Source: UBA4416 sp031539425
GTDB lineage: Bacteria > Bacteroidota > Bacteroidia > B-17B0 > Aurantibacillaceae
Length of the DNA stretch: 18,741 nt
Assembly: GCA_031539425.1 (NCBI GenBank)
Contig: JAVKLI010000046.1
Coordinates: forward strand, 1-18,741
Direction of reading: 5' to 3'
In this document: in pieces, positions 1-7,683 of the stretch
Numbering within the stretch: position 1 is the stretch's first letter
Layout of the letters: each line of letters starts with the position of its first letter
Notes under the pieces: model-generated
Databases searched by the model: none
The model's input: the letters and a program-made list of their open reading frames with translations, nothing else
What the model was told of the DNA's origin: nothing
Position numbers and translations under genes: made by a program

Positions 1-2669
1 GACGGTGTAGAACTCCAACTATAGGCACCACCAATACTATTAGTGGAGGCACTTAAACTAGTAGTATTACCAATACAAATAGATGTAGTAACAGGACTTA
101 AACCAAGCGTCATTTGATTAACAGAAACAGTGCTAGTAGCGGTTCTTATACAACCATTATAAGTATAATTAACAGTATAAGTGGTTGAGCTATTTGGACT
201 TACAATAGCAGATGGGTTATTTCCAACAGCGTTAACTGTACTTGCTGGCGTAGAACTCCAACTATATATACCACCAATACTATTAGTAGAAGCACTTAAA
301 CTAGTAGTATTACCAATACAAATTGAAGGCGAACTTGGCAAAATACCAACTGTCATTTGATTAACTGTTACTAAACTTGTTGCAGTTTTTATACAACCAG
401 CAATATTATATGATACTGTATAGGTTGTTGTTATAGAGGGATTCACTACCACCATACTTGTGGTTAAACCTGAAGGACTCCAACTATAGATTCCGCCAAT
501 AGAGTTAGTAAAAGCCGATAAAGTAACTGAATTACCTAAACATATGGTTGCGGTGTTTGGAGAAATAGCTACTGTTGTAGCAACTAAAACATTTAATGTT
601 TTGGTTTTGGAAGTACTACATCCTAACGAGCTTGTAACAATTAAACTAATTGTTTTAGTAGCTGGGCTAGTAGTATAAATATAAGTTGCTGGATTGGTTG
701 CAGTTGATGTACCCCCAACTTCACCGTAATCCCATTGATAGGTAGGTGGCATGTTAGCTACAGTACTTGAATTGGTTATATTTAATTCATTACCACAAGT
801 TAAGGTTTCCGTAAATTCCGCATAGGGGTTTTCGTTACAACTAAACATTAAGGTGGTTGAAGTCATCGCACCATAACCATTTTTGGCTATAATAGAATAT
901 GTTGTTAAGGGCGCAAAAACGGTAGGAGTACCTGAGATTACTCCTGTGATAGGGTCTAAAACTATACCTGCTGGTAAGTTAGGATTAGCTGTATAGGTAA
1001 TTTTTGGGGTTATCATCCTAATAGAACTATTGCCAACATCACTAATAAATAAAACACCATTGTCATCCATAGTCATAAAATAGGGGGTATTAAACCGAGC
1101 ATCAGTTGCAATTCCATTAGCTGTACCAGGATTAACATCGCCAGCAGGCGGGCCAGCAAAAATAGAGAGTATATTGCTTGTTAGGTTTAGACTTTTAATT
1201 TTATGTGTAACGTGATCTACAAATAAAAGTGAATTTGTTAATTTATCATACACATTACTGGTGGGTAAACCAAATTTTACAGTTGCTGCTGGCCCTACCT
1301 GGTCACCATCACCATTAGTTTTTAATAATGTAGACATTACTCCAGTAGGTGTAATTTTTACAATAGATGCATTTAGTGGAGAATCACCACAAGAAACATA
1401 TAGATTCCCTACAGAATCCTTTGATATTCCTCTAGGACTATTTAGATTGGTAGGTGGGAAACCTGAAAGCCCTGGATTACCTGTAAAAAGGGTAACATCA
1501 CCACTAAGAGTGATTTTTCTAATAACGTGATTATTGCCATCGGCTAAATAAAGATTACCATCTATATTTTTCATTAAATCGTAAGGGACGTTGAGTCGTG
1601 CGACATTTCCATTGCCATTCATATATCCACTACCATTTGTCTCATCACCAGCAAGTAGACTTACACTACCTGTAGGGGATACTTTTTTTATTATATGCGT
1701 TTGATCCTCAACTACCAATAAATTTCCTAATCCGTCTAATTCCATATAAGTTGGCTTATTAAATCTCGCATCTTCAGCTCTATTAAAAGATCCCCCAAAT
1801 CCGCCACCTGAAAAAAGAGTGACGAAACCTTCAGGTGTAATTTTTTTAATTTTGTTGGTACCAGCATCTGTTATAAAGATATTTCCATATGGGTCTGGTT
1901 TTATTCCTATGGGCCTATTAAATAGTGCATCTTTCAAGAGGCCAACTACATCACCACTAATTCCATTTTTTCCTGCAAAAGTACTCACATAAGGGCTAGG
2001 AGAGAATGAAAAAACTGATATTGTAGGAAATTTTTGCCCAACACAATATACAGATTGCGAAAAAATTGGATATGAAATAGAGCCTAACACATTTATCCTT
2101 TTTACTTTACGTGTGGTGCAACCTAATGAATTTGTTACAGATAACATCATGGTTTTTAACCCAGAAGCAGTATAGGTATAAACAGGATTTGGATCAGTTG
2201 ATGTAGCATCACCTTCCCCAAAACTCCATAAATAGCTTAGCGGAGCACCCACAACTGCACCCGAAATACTGGCAGATACATTTTTATCAATCGAATAAGT
2301 AAAATCTGGCATGGCATTAGGAAACGCATAGACACCAAATGCAATAGTAAACGTTTGAACTACTGTAGATGAAACCATATTGTTTACTTGAATTGTATAA
2401 GTTGTATGAGGGGTTGGATTTGTTGGAATACCCAATATATTACCATTAAGAAAATTCATAGTAACACCTGTTGGTAAAGTTGGTGAAATAGTTAAACGTT
2501 GAATTGTTGGTATAAGTGAGGTCATCACTAAATCTATAGGGTAATTTGTACAATATGAGGCTGTTGGTGCTGGCGAATAAGGTGCATTTGTTGTTTGAGC
2601 AACAACACTAGTTTTTAAAAAAACAGTTGTGAAAACAAAAAACAAAAAACAATTAAATTTAGTAAGCAC
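1..2669 (-). CDS. Large secreted PKD/Ig-like/NHL-repeat protein, C-terminus beyond window
   Basis: The reading frame is open for 889 codons and leaves the window at its left edge, so the C-terminus is missing. There is no ATG near the front. A GTG at 2667-2669 is the best start: an in-frame stop lies just upstream, and a signal peptide follows (hydrophobic FLFFVFTTVF, then SVVAQ near residues 22-26). Domains by approximate residue: Ig-like/cadherin-like with a GIPTNPTPHTTY stretch (55-100); PKD with WSFGEG (121-194); NHL beta-propeller with repeated D-G-N-hydrophobic-D and I-x-K-I-T-P motifs (229-555); second Ig-like with GVISGTP (556-600); second PKD with WDYGEVGG (615-695); then tandem modules of about 80 residues carrying CIGN and IGGxYSW. 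Proteins of this type in Bacteroidota are usually T9SS-exported cell-surface or adhesive proteins. A C-terminal sorting domain is expected outside the window but cannot be seen. The ligand is unknown. Confidence 0.85.
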   Translation of the reverse strand, partial: MLTKFNCFLFFVFTTVFLKTSVVAQTTNAPYSPAPTASYCTNYPIDLVMTSLIPTIQRLTISPTLPTGVTMNFLNGNILGIPTNPTPHTTYTIQVNNMVSSTVVQTFTIAFGVYAFPNAMPDFTYSIDKNVSASISGAVVGAPLSYLWSFGEGDATSTDPNPVYTYTASGLKTMMLSVTNSLGCTTRKVKRINVLGSISYPIFSQSVYCVGQKFPTISVFSFSPSPYVSTFAGKNGISGDVVGLLKDALFNRPIGIKPDPYGNIFITDAGTNKIKKITPEGFVTLFSGGGFGGSFNRAEDARFNKPTYMELDGLGNLLVVEDQTHIIKKVSPTGSVSLLAGDETNGSGYMNGNGNVARLNVPYDLMKNIDGNLYLADGNNHVIRKITLSGDVTLFTGNPGLSGFPPTNLNSPRGISKDSVGNLYVSCGDSPLNASIVKITPTGVMSTLLKTNGDGDQVGPAATVKFGLPTSNVYDKLTNSLLFVDHVTHKIKSLNLTSNILSIFAGPPAGDVNPGTANGIATDARFNTPYFMTMDDNGVLFISDVGNSSIRMITPKITYTANPNLPAGIVLDPITGVISGTPTVFAPLTTYSIIAKNGYGAMTSTTLMFSCNENPYAEFTETLTCGNELNITNSSTVANMPPTYQWDYGEVGGTSTATNPATYIYTTSPATKTISLIVTSSLGCSTSKTKTLNVLVATTVAISPNTATICLGNSVTLSAFTNSIGGIYSWSPSGLTTSMVVVNPSITTTYTVSYNIAGCIKTATSLVTVNQMTVGILPSSPSICIGNTTSLSASTNSIGGIYSWSSTPASTVNAVGNNPSAIVSPNSSTTYTVNYTYNGCIRTATSTVSVNQMTLGLSPVTTSICIGNTTSLSASTNSIGGAYSWSSTP
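7..80 (-). repeat. Direct repeat copy 1 within the repeat-protein gene (pairs with 250-323)
   Basis: This 74-base segment matches 250-323 with only about five differences by eye. It encodes the CIGNTTSLSASTNS-IGG-YSWSS core of one tandem module. The offset between copies is 243 bases, exactly 81 codons, so the duplication keeps the frame. A third, more diverged module with the same core motif has its IGG codons near 493. Confidence 0.85.
250..323 (-). repeat. Direct repeat copy 2 within the repeat-protein gene (pairs with 7-80)
   Basis: This is the second copy of the 74-base near-identical segment. It sits in the full 81-residue module that spans 111-353 on the minus strand. The next module toward the N-terminus (roughly 354-590) keeps the protein motif but has diverged at DNA level. 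Confidence 0.85.
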
Positions 2670-2700
2670 GTTAAGTAATTTGGTTATGATGAATAAACGA

Positions 2701-2708
2701 CAAAGTTA
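2701..2708 (-). promoter_or_regulatory. Putative Bacteroidota -7 promoter element TAACTTTG
   Basis: On the minus strand this reads TAACTTTG, an exact match to the TAnnTTTG element bound by the Bacteroidota primary sigma factor. It lies 31 bases upstream of the proposed GTG start of the repeat-protein gene, which would give a leader of about 25 bases and supports that start. No clear -33 TTTG is visible; the upstream sequence is A/T-rich. Confidence 0.6.
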
Positions 2709-2811
2709 TGTTTTTTTTATTAAAAACAGTACCTCTAATTATTAACACTACAATGCTAACTTGTTTTAATATATGCCTTTAATCTATTCATACAGACAAG
2801 TAGATTTTAAC

Positions 2812-3903
2812 CTAAACATTTTTACTTACTTCTTTAAAAAACTTATAATTTGTTAAAAACACTTTTGATGTAATACGCAACAGCGTATAAACAGGTATTG
2901 CAATAATCATTCCAAAAATACCACCTATTTTACCCGCCATAATAGTTACCACAAAAAGCTCTAACGGATGCGCTTTAACAGTATTTGAAAATATATAAGG
3001 TTGAACTATAATAGCATCTATGAGATATACGGAAGCAATAATAGTTGTCGTAATTATTACAGTATGTGGCACTTGTTCAAATTGATTGGCAACAATTAAA
3101 TTACAAATAGATAACATCACTCCAGTTATAATAGATATACAAGGCCCAATGTATGGTATAATATTTAATAAGCCAGCTATAGTGCCAATTAATAGAGCGT
3201 GTTTAATACCGGCAACCCATAATGATGATCCAACAACAAATCCTACAAAAAAAACGTCAATTAACAATCCTATAAAATAACGACTCATCATCGCTTTAGA
3301 TGTGATAATTAATTTATTCATTTGAATGGTATAGTTTGTTGGTGTAAACAGTAAGATGCTTTGTGAAATTAATTTTTGATCTTTTATAAAAAAAAAAGTA
3401 ATAAAACAAACTGAAAAAATACCACCTACCAAACTGCCCATAATAGAATAGGTATTATTAATTATATAAGTTAAATTGTTGTAGTTTGAAAGTTTAGAGA
3501 AATTTTTTTCTATTAAAGCAATAAGTTCCTTTTCGTTTCCGTATTGTAACAACAACTTACTTATTGAAGCGTTTGAAGTAAATAGTTCATGAATTAAATC
3601 TTTGTAACTTAACTCTAATATGATTGATAGTTCATTAAACAAAGATGGAATACAAATTATAGCAAAAATATATACAATAAAAAACAACAGCAACATCACT
3701 ATAAATGCCGTTAAACCTGACGATAGTTTTTGATTTTTAAACTTTAGTTTTTTTACAAGAGTAACTATTGGGCTAGCAATTAGGGTTAAAATCATCGAAA
3801 TAACTAGGTAAACGCATAAAGTTGTAAACACATAAATTAATCCTACAACAACACTTATTGACAAAATAGTGATAATATGATTTTTGTATTTGAGTGCTAA
3901 CAT
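2812..3903 (-). CDS. AI-2E/PerM (UPF0118) family integral membrane protein
   Basis: This polytopic membrane protein of 363 residues is about the usual length for the AI-2E transporter family. Paired hydrophobic helices occupy residues 8-45 and 62-90. A soluble, helix-rich loop follows (about 90-150), then further membrane segments around 155-175, 210-240, 240-265, 280-300 and 320-345. The family-typical PYIGP motif is at residues 250-254, after a GLLNII stretch. Family members have been proposed to export autoinducer-2 or to act as Na+/H+ antiporters, so the substrate here is unknown. The start is the ATG at 3901-3903. The gene lies upstream of the large repeat protein on the same strand, but a 142-base gap with its own promoter element suggests separate transcription. 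Confidence 0.87.
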   Translation of the reverse strand: MLALKYKNHIITILSISVVVGLIYVFTTLCVYLVISMILTLIASPIVTLVKKLKFKNQKLSSGLTAFIVMLLLFFIVYIFAIICIPSLFNELSIILELSYKDLIHELFTSNASISKLLLQYGNEKELIALIEKNFSKLSNYNNLTYIINNTYSIMGSLVGGIFSVCFITFFFIKDQKLISQSILLFTPTNYTIQMNKLIITSKAMMSRYFIGLLIDVFFVGFVVGSSLWVAGIKHALLIGTIAGLLNIIPYIGPCISIITGVMLSICNLIVANQFEQVPHTVIITTTIIASVYLIDAIIVQPYIFSNTVKAHPLELFVVTIMAGKIGGIFGMIIAIPVYTLLRITSKVFLTNYKFFKEVSKNV

Positions 3904-3905
3904 GC

Positions 3906-3919
3906 TTGTAATATTACAA
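3906..3919. promoter_or_regulatory. Perfect 14-bp palindrome TTGTAATATTACAA at the AI-2E gene start
   Basis: The palindrome ends two bases before the ATG of the AI-2E family gene. A dimeric repressor could bind such a site, or it could form a small stem over the translation start. It is A/T-rich, so chance occurrence is possible. Confidence 0.3.
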
Positions 3920-4053
3920 TTAAAAAATTACGTAAGGGGGCTTTTTAAAAATTTACTTAAGAGTTAATTTATTGTGATAATTATTTTATTTTTTTGTCCC
4001 GTCTCATTTTTAAGCAATCTAACTTTAGGTGGGTTCTAAAAATTAGTTTTTAG

Positions 4054-4248
4054 AGATCGGTTTTTGGTGGTGTTTATAATACAGAATTTGAAGAGGAAAT
4101 ACTTCAACTATTTGAACGTTTGTTAGCCTATTTTCAAAAACTAAATCTTTACAACCTCACCAAATTTACAAATGGTTACATTCAGCAAATGATAGACGCT
4201 TTACAATTCGCAGAAAATGCTGAAAAATTGAAAGTTAGTGAATTGTAA
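4054..4248 (+). pseudogene. Start-less ORF remnant of 64 codons, unidentified
   Basis: The frame is open from just after a TAG at 4051-4053 to the TAA at 4246-4248. The translation looks like real protein: an acidic, amphipathic helical stretch (EFEEEILQLFERLLAYFQKL) followed by NLYNLTKFTNGYIQQMIDAL and ending EKLKVSEL. It has no ATG or GTG near the front; the first in-frame ATG would leave only about 19 residues. This fits the C-terminal tail of a decayed or truncated gene. I do not recognise the family. No matching upstream part is visible in the window: an inverted repeat (4036-4053) and A/T-rich sequence lie directly before it. It could also be a chance open frame. Confidence 0.4.
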
Positions 4249-4362
4249 TAAAGCACTGAAAAAAAACAATAATTTAAGCTCCATTATAGCCAAATTAAAG
4301 CAAAAAAAATCGTTTTTTTATCTTTTTATTGCAAAAAAGTAATATTTGCCTCAATATTATAA

Positions 4363-4370
4363 TACATTTG
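4363..4370 (+). promoter_or_regulatory. Putative -7 promoter element TACATTTG of the accB cluster
   Basis: TACATTTG matches the Bacteroidota TAnnTTTG element exactly and lies 28 bases before the accB ATG. A TTTG at 4345-4348 is the only upstream candidate for the -33 element, but its 14-base spacing is shorter than the usual 17-23 or so. The promoter would drive accB and probably the whole accB-to-deaminase cluster. Confidence 0.6.
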
Positions 4371-4398
4371 TTTCTCAAAAATTTAATTTATTCAAAAA

Positions 4399-4884
4399 AT
4401 GAAATTAGCAGAAATTCAAGATTTAATAAAGTTTGTATCAAAAAGTGGTGTAAACGAAGTTGAGTTAGAAACTAAAGAGGTTAAAATCGTTATTCGTACC
4501 GGCAATAAACAGCAGGGTACTTTTTTGACGCAACAACCGCCTATGGCAATACCTCAGCAAACTCTAGTTTCTGCTCCAGTTGCAACTGTTGCCCCAACTA
4601 CATCTCAAACAGCAACACCAACAACAGAAGGAAGCAACCCAAATCATATAACTATAAAATCACCTATGATAGGTACATTTTATAGCTCATCTAGTCCAGA
4701 TAAACCTGCATTTGTAAAAGAAGGCGATTCTATAACAGTTGGAAAACCAATTTGCATTATTGAAGCCATGAAATTATTTAACGAAATTGAAAGCGAAGTA
4801 AAAGGTAAAGTAGTTAAAATTTTAGTAAATAATGCCACCCCTGTAGAGTACGATCAACCATTGTTTATAATAGATCCTAGCTAA
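4399..4884 (+). CDS. accB: Biotin carboxyl carrier protein of acetyl-CoA carboxylase
   Basis: AccB carries the biotin that AccC carboxylates and that the carboxyltransferase then uses to make malonyl-CoA, the first committed step of fatty-acid synthesis, in the cytoplasm. The 161 residues are close to the usual length of about 155. The N-terminal segment (1-35) has the typical IQDLIKFVSKSGVNEVELE pattern. A flexible linker rich in Pro, Thr, Gln and Ala spans about 40-82. The biotinyl domain (84-160) includes SPMIGTFY and the biotinylation motif EAMKL, with Lys125 as the attachment site. A 32-base gap separates it from accC. The start is the only sensible ATG, preceded by an A-rich stretch rather than a Shine-Dalgarno site, as is usual in this phylum. 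Confidence 0.96.
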   Translation: MKLAEIQDLIKFVSKSGVNEVELETKEVKIVIRTGNKQQGTFLTQQPPMAIPQQTLVSAPVATVAPTTSQTATPTTEGSNPNHITIKSPMIGTFYSSSSPDKPAFVKEGDSITVGKPICIIEAMKLFNEIESEVKGKVVKILVNNATPVEYDQPLFIIDPS

Positions 4885-4916
4885 ATTTTTTAACCATTTA
4901 AATTAGCATCTAAAAT

Positions 4917-6257
4917 ATGTTTAAAAAAATTTTAATAGCCAATAGAGGCGAAATAGCCCTCAGAATAATAAGAACCTGCAAAGAAATGGGTATCAAAACG
5001 GTGGCTGTTTATTCTACTGCGGATAAAGAATCCTTGCACGTTAAATTTTCAGATGAGGCTGTTTGTATTGGTCCACCACCCAGCAAAGACAGTTACTTAA
5101 GCATGCCCAATATTATTGCAGCTGCCGAAATTACCAATGCTGATGCTATTCACCCTGGTTACGGATTTTTGAGTGAAAATGCCAAGTTTTCTCAAATTTG
5201 TAAAGAAAATCAAATCAAATTTATTGGCGCATCGCCCGAAATGATTAACCAAATGGGGGATAAGAGTAATGCTAAAGATACCATGAAAAAATGTGGTGTG
5301 CCTTGTGTACCAGGCTCTGATGGCTTGTTAGAAAATGCAGAACAAGGTAAAAAACTAGCTAAAATAATAAAATATCCTGTTATCATTAAAGCTACAGCTG
5401 GCGGCGGCGGGCGAGGGATGCGTATTATTTGGAAAGATGAAGATTTTGATGCAGCTTGGAGCAGCGCCACTCAAGAGGCAAAAGCAGCCTTTGGAAACGA
5501 TGGCATGTATTTAGAAAAATACATAGAAGACCCCAGACATATTGAAATTCAAATAGTAGGCGATGCCCACGGAAAGGTATGTCATTTAAGCGAAAGAGAT
5601 TGTTCTATACAACGCCGTCATCAAAAATTAATGGAAGAAACTCCTTCGCCATTTATGACTGACGAATTACGAGATGCTATGGGGGCAGCAGCCATTAAAG
5701 CAGCCGCAGCAATCAGCTACGAAGGCGTTGGCACCGTTGAGTTTTTGGTTGATAAACACCGCAATTTTTACTTTATGGAAATGAATACCCGTATTCAAGT
5801 TGAGCATCCAATTACCGAAGAAGTAATTGACTATGACTTGATACGTGAGCAAATACTAGTAGCGGCAGGCGTTCCTATTAGCGGTAAAAATTATTTTCCG
5901 CAATTACACTCAATAGAATGTAGGATTAATGCCGAAAATCCATTTGACAACTTTAAACCATCGCCCGGAAAAATAACCAATTTACATACACCTGGTGGGC
6001 ATGGCATTAGGGTAGATTCGCACGTGTACAGCGGTTATACCATACCTCCAAACTATGATAGTATGATTGGAAAGTTAATTACCGTTGCTCAAACACGTGA
6101 AGAGGCTATCTCTAAAATGAAACGAGCTTTAAGCGAATACGTTATTGAAGGAATAAAAACCACCATTCCATTTCATTTAAAGTTAATGAATAACCCCGAT
6201 TTTATTGCTGGTAAATACACTACCAAATTTATGGAAACTTGGGATTACAATAAGTAA
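4917..6257 (+). CDS. accC: Biotin carboxylase subunit of acetyl-CoA carboxylase
   Basis: AccC carboxylates biotin on AccB using ATP and bicarbonate. The 446-residue length is typical. The N-terminal domain begins FKKILIANRGEIALRI. The ATP-grasp fold carries Lys158 followed by the glycine-rich loop GGGGRGM. The catalytic stretch EMNTRIQVEHP starts at Glu288, and includes Asn290 and Arg292, which align with the metal- and bicarbonate-site residues of E. coli AccC. The C-terminal domain has INAENP and RVDSHVYSGY. All key residues I can check are present. It follows accB in the usual order, but the carboxyltransferase genes accA and accD are not in the window, which is common. gldA follows after a 30-base gap. 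Confidence 0.97.
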   Translation: MFKKILIANRGEIALRIIRTCKEMGIKTVAVYSTADKESLHVKFSDEAVCIGPPPSKDSYLSMPNIIAAAEITNADAIHPGYGFLSENAKFSQICKENQIKFIGASPEMINQMGDKSNAKDTMKKCGVPCVPGSDGLLENAEQGKKLAKIIKYPVIIKATAGGGGRGMRIIWKDEDFDAAWSSATQEAKAAFGNDGMYLEKYIEDPRHIEIQIVGDAHGKVCHLSERDCSIQRRHQKLMEETPSPFMTDELRDAMGAAAIKAAAAISYEGVGTVEFLVDKHRNFYFMEMNTRIQVEHPITEEVIDYDLIREQILVAAGVPISGKNYFPQLHSIECRINAENPFDNFKPSPGKITNLHTPGGHGIRVDSHVYSGYTIPPNYDSMIGKLITVAQTREEAISKMKRALSEYVIEGIKTTIPFHLKLMNNPDFIAGKYTTKFMETWDYNK

Positions 6258-6287
6258 TGTCACTTAAAAATAAAGTAATATCAGATT

Positions 6288-7190
6288 ATGTCTATCATAG
6301 TTAATGGCGTATCTAAATTTTATGGAGCTCAACAGGCTTTAAATAACGTTTCATTAGAAGTAAAAAATAAAGAAATAGTAGGTTTTTTAGGTCCTAACGG
6401 TGCGGGTAAAAGCACTTTAATGAAAATAATTACCACCTACATTCCTCCTACAAGTGGATCTGTTAGTGTGTGTGGCATTGATATATTGGAAGATAGTTTG
6501 GAGGTACGAAAACTGATAGGTTATTTACCCGAACACAACCCACTGTATTTAGATATGTATGTTAAAGAGTTTTTAACCTTTACATGTAATTTATATAAAT
6601 TAAAAAATGCGTCTCAAAGACTAAAAGATGTAATACACATGACTGGCCTTACCTTAGAGCAAAATAAAAAAATAGGGGCCCTATCAAAAGGATACCGTCA
6701 AAGGGTAGGCATAGCGCAGGCTATTATTCACGATCCAAAGGTTTTAATTTTAGATGAGCCCACCTCAGGCTTAGATCCTAATCAATTAGAAGAAATACGA
6801 AAATTGATCTTAACTTTAGGGTCAGAAAAAACAGTGATGTTAAGCACCCACATTATGCAAGAGGTGGAAGCCGTTTGCGATAGGGTTATGATCATAAACA
6901 AAGGACACATTGTGGCTAATGACCAAACTAAGCAATTACAATCACGGAATCAAAAAATAAAAATTCAATTTAACAGCCAAGCACCATTAAATTTAATAGA
7001 AAAATTACCCTCTGTAGTAGCCATTAAAACTATTGAAAACAATATCTACATGGTTACTGCGGCAACAAATAACAACCTTCAAAAAGAATTATTTGATTTT
7101 GCTATTCAACATAACCTTACCATTTTAACCTTACAAAAGGTAGAAGAAAGTATAGAAGAATTATTTAAATCAATTACAAAACCAATTTAA
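6288..7190 (+). CDS. gldA: GldA-type ABC transporter ATPase (gliding motility associated)
   Basis: This is an ABC ATPase of 300 residues with Walker A GPNGAGKST (35-43), signature LSKGYRQR (from 132), Walker B VLILDEP (152-158, with Asp156 and catalytic Glu157), D-loop SGLDPNQ and switch His in LSTHIM. The stretches MSIIVNGVSKFYG, GYLPEHNPLYLDMYVKEFL and LSKGYRQRVG strongly resemble Flavobacterium johnsoniae GldA, which works with the membrane proteins GldF and GldG in some gliding Bacteroidota. The last 75 or so residues form the extra C-terminal domain seen in this ABC-2 subfamily. No permease gene is adjacent; in F. johnsoniae gldA is also apart from gldFG. GldA-like proteins also occur in non-gliding Bacteroidota, so motility is not proved. 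It lies 30 bases after accC and 10 bases before purE. Confidence 0.85.
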   Translation: MSIIVNGVSKFYGAQQALNNVSLEVKNKEIVGFLGPNGAGKSTLMKIITTYIPPTSGSVSVCGIDILEDSLEVRKLIGYLPEHNPLYLDMYVKEFLTFTCNLYKLKNASQRLKDVIHMTGLTLEQNKKIGALSKGYRQRVGIAQAIIHDPKVLILDEPTSGLDPNQLEEIRKLILTLGSEKTVMLSTHIMQEVEAVCDRVMIINKGHIVANDQTKQLQSRNQKIKIQFNSQAPLNLIEKLPSVVAIKTIENNIYMVTAATNNNLQKELFDFAIQHNLTILTLQKVEESIEELFKSITKPI

Positions 7191-7200
7191 TTTTAAAAAA

Positions 7201-7680
7201 ATGGTAAGTATCATCATGGGAAGCAAACGCGATTTACCAGTAATGGAAGCAGCTTCTACAGTATTAAAACAACTAAATGTTCCGTATCAAATTACTATAG
7301 TATCTGCTCACCGAACACCAGAGCGTATGGTAGATTTTGCTAAAACTGCTTATCAAAATGGCATAAAAGTAATTATTGCAGGTGCTGGTGGCGCAGCGCA
7401 TTTACCAGGAATGGTAGCATCATTAACGGCATTACCAGTAATTGGCGTACCTATCAAATCATCAAATTCTATAGATGGGTGGGATTCTTTATTATCTATT
7501 GTGCAAATGCCAAATGGTGTACCAGTAGCAACGGTAGCTTTAAATGCCGCTCAAAACGCTGGAATACTAGCGGCACAAATTTTAGGTGTACATGATGAAA
7601 TTATTTATAACGCTTTAGTTCAATTTAAAACTGATTTAAAAAATAAAGTGTTGCAAGACGTAACAGACCTTTTAAAATAA
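7201..7680 (+). CDS. purE: N5-carboxyaminoimidazole ribonucleotide mutase (class I PurE)
   Basis: PurE converts N5-CAIR to CAIR in de novo purine synthesis, in the cytoplasm. The 159 residues match the class I length. Family motifs are clear: SAHRTPERM with the active-site His, GAGGAAHLPGMVA, PVIGVP and DSLLSIVQMP-GVPVATVA. The N-terminal phosphate-binding motif, normally GSxSD, reads GSKRD (residues 7-11): Arg10 replaces the second serine, which is unusual for class I enzymes. The PurK partner (N5-CAIR synthetase) is not in the window. The gene begins 10 bases after gldA, and the deaminase gene begins three bases after its stop, so it sits inside an operon. Confidence 0.95.
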   Translation: MVSIIMGSKRDLPVMEAASTVLKQLNVPYQITIVSAHRTPERMVDFAKTAYQNGIKVIIAGAGGAAHLPGMVASLTALPVIGVPIKSSNSIDGWDSLLSIVQMPNGVPVATVALNAAQNAGILAAQILGVHDEIIYNALVQFKTDLKNKVLQDVTDLLK

Positions 7681-7683
7681 CCC

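Larger units (their letters stand above)
3904..4398. other. 495-base intergenic region between AI-2E gene and accB
   Basis: The two flanking genes diverge. From left to right the gap holds: a perfect 14-bp palindrome (3906-3919) next to the AI-2E gene start; A/T-rich sequence with no exact TAnnTTTG on the minus strand; a small inverted repeat CTAAAAA-TTAG-TTTTTAG at 4036-4053; a start-less open segment (4054-4248, described separately); an A8-TCG-T7 hairpin-like sequence at 4302-4319; and the accB promoter element at 4363-4370. I see no tRNA, complete gene or insertion-sequence ends. Confidence 0.6.

Noticed and set aside
1..600. Regular repeats considered as a CRISPR array or tandem DNA satellite
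   Set aside because: The spacing is 243 and 222 bases, both multiples of three. The repeats lie inside one continuous coding frame and encode a shared protein motif; there are no short identical repeats with unique spacers.
1261..1530. Plus-strand open frame of 89 codons
   Set aside because: It lies wholly antisense to the continuous minus-strand propeller coding sequence, lacks a recognisable domain or promoter, and is explained by the codon use of the opposite strand.
4302..4319. A8-TCG-T7 sequence as an intrinsic terminator
   Set aside because: The stem would be only A-T pairs with a 3-base loop, and similar A and T runs are frequent in this A/T-rich genome. No confirmed gene ends just upstream.
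3904..4398. Possible small RNA, retron or mobile-element end in the long gap
   Set aside because: I could find no paired terminal repeats, target-site duplication, reverse transcriptase or strong structured RNA by eye; only the ORF remnant and short palindromes remain.
5210..5470. Minus-strand open frame opposite accC
   Set aside because: It is antisense to the highly conserved ATP-grasp region of accC; its composition (proline run from the glycine codons) is that of a shadow frame.
6288..7190. ABC ATPase considered as a drug-efflux or defence ATPase
   Set aside because: Its motifs and flanking stretches match GldA closely, and there is no adjacent permease, nuclease or toxin-like gene that would suggest another role.
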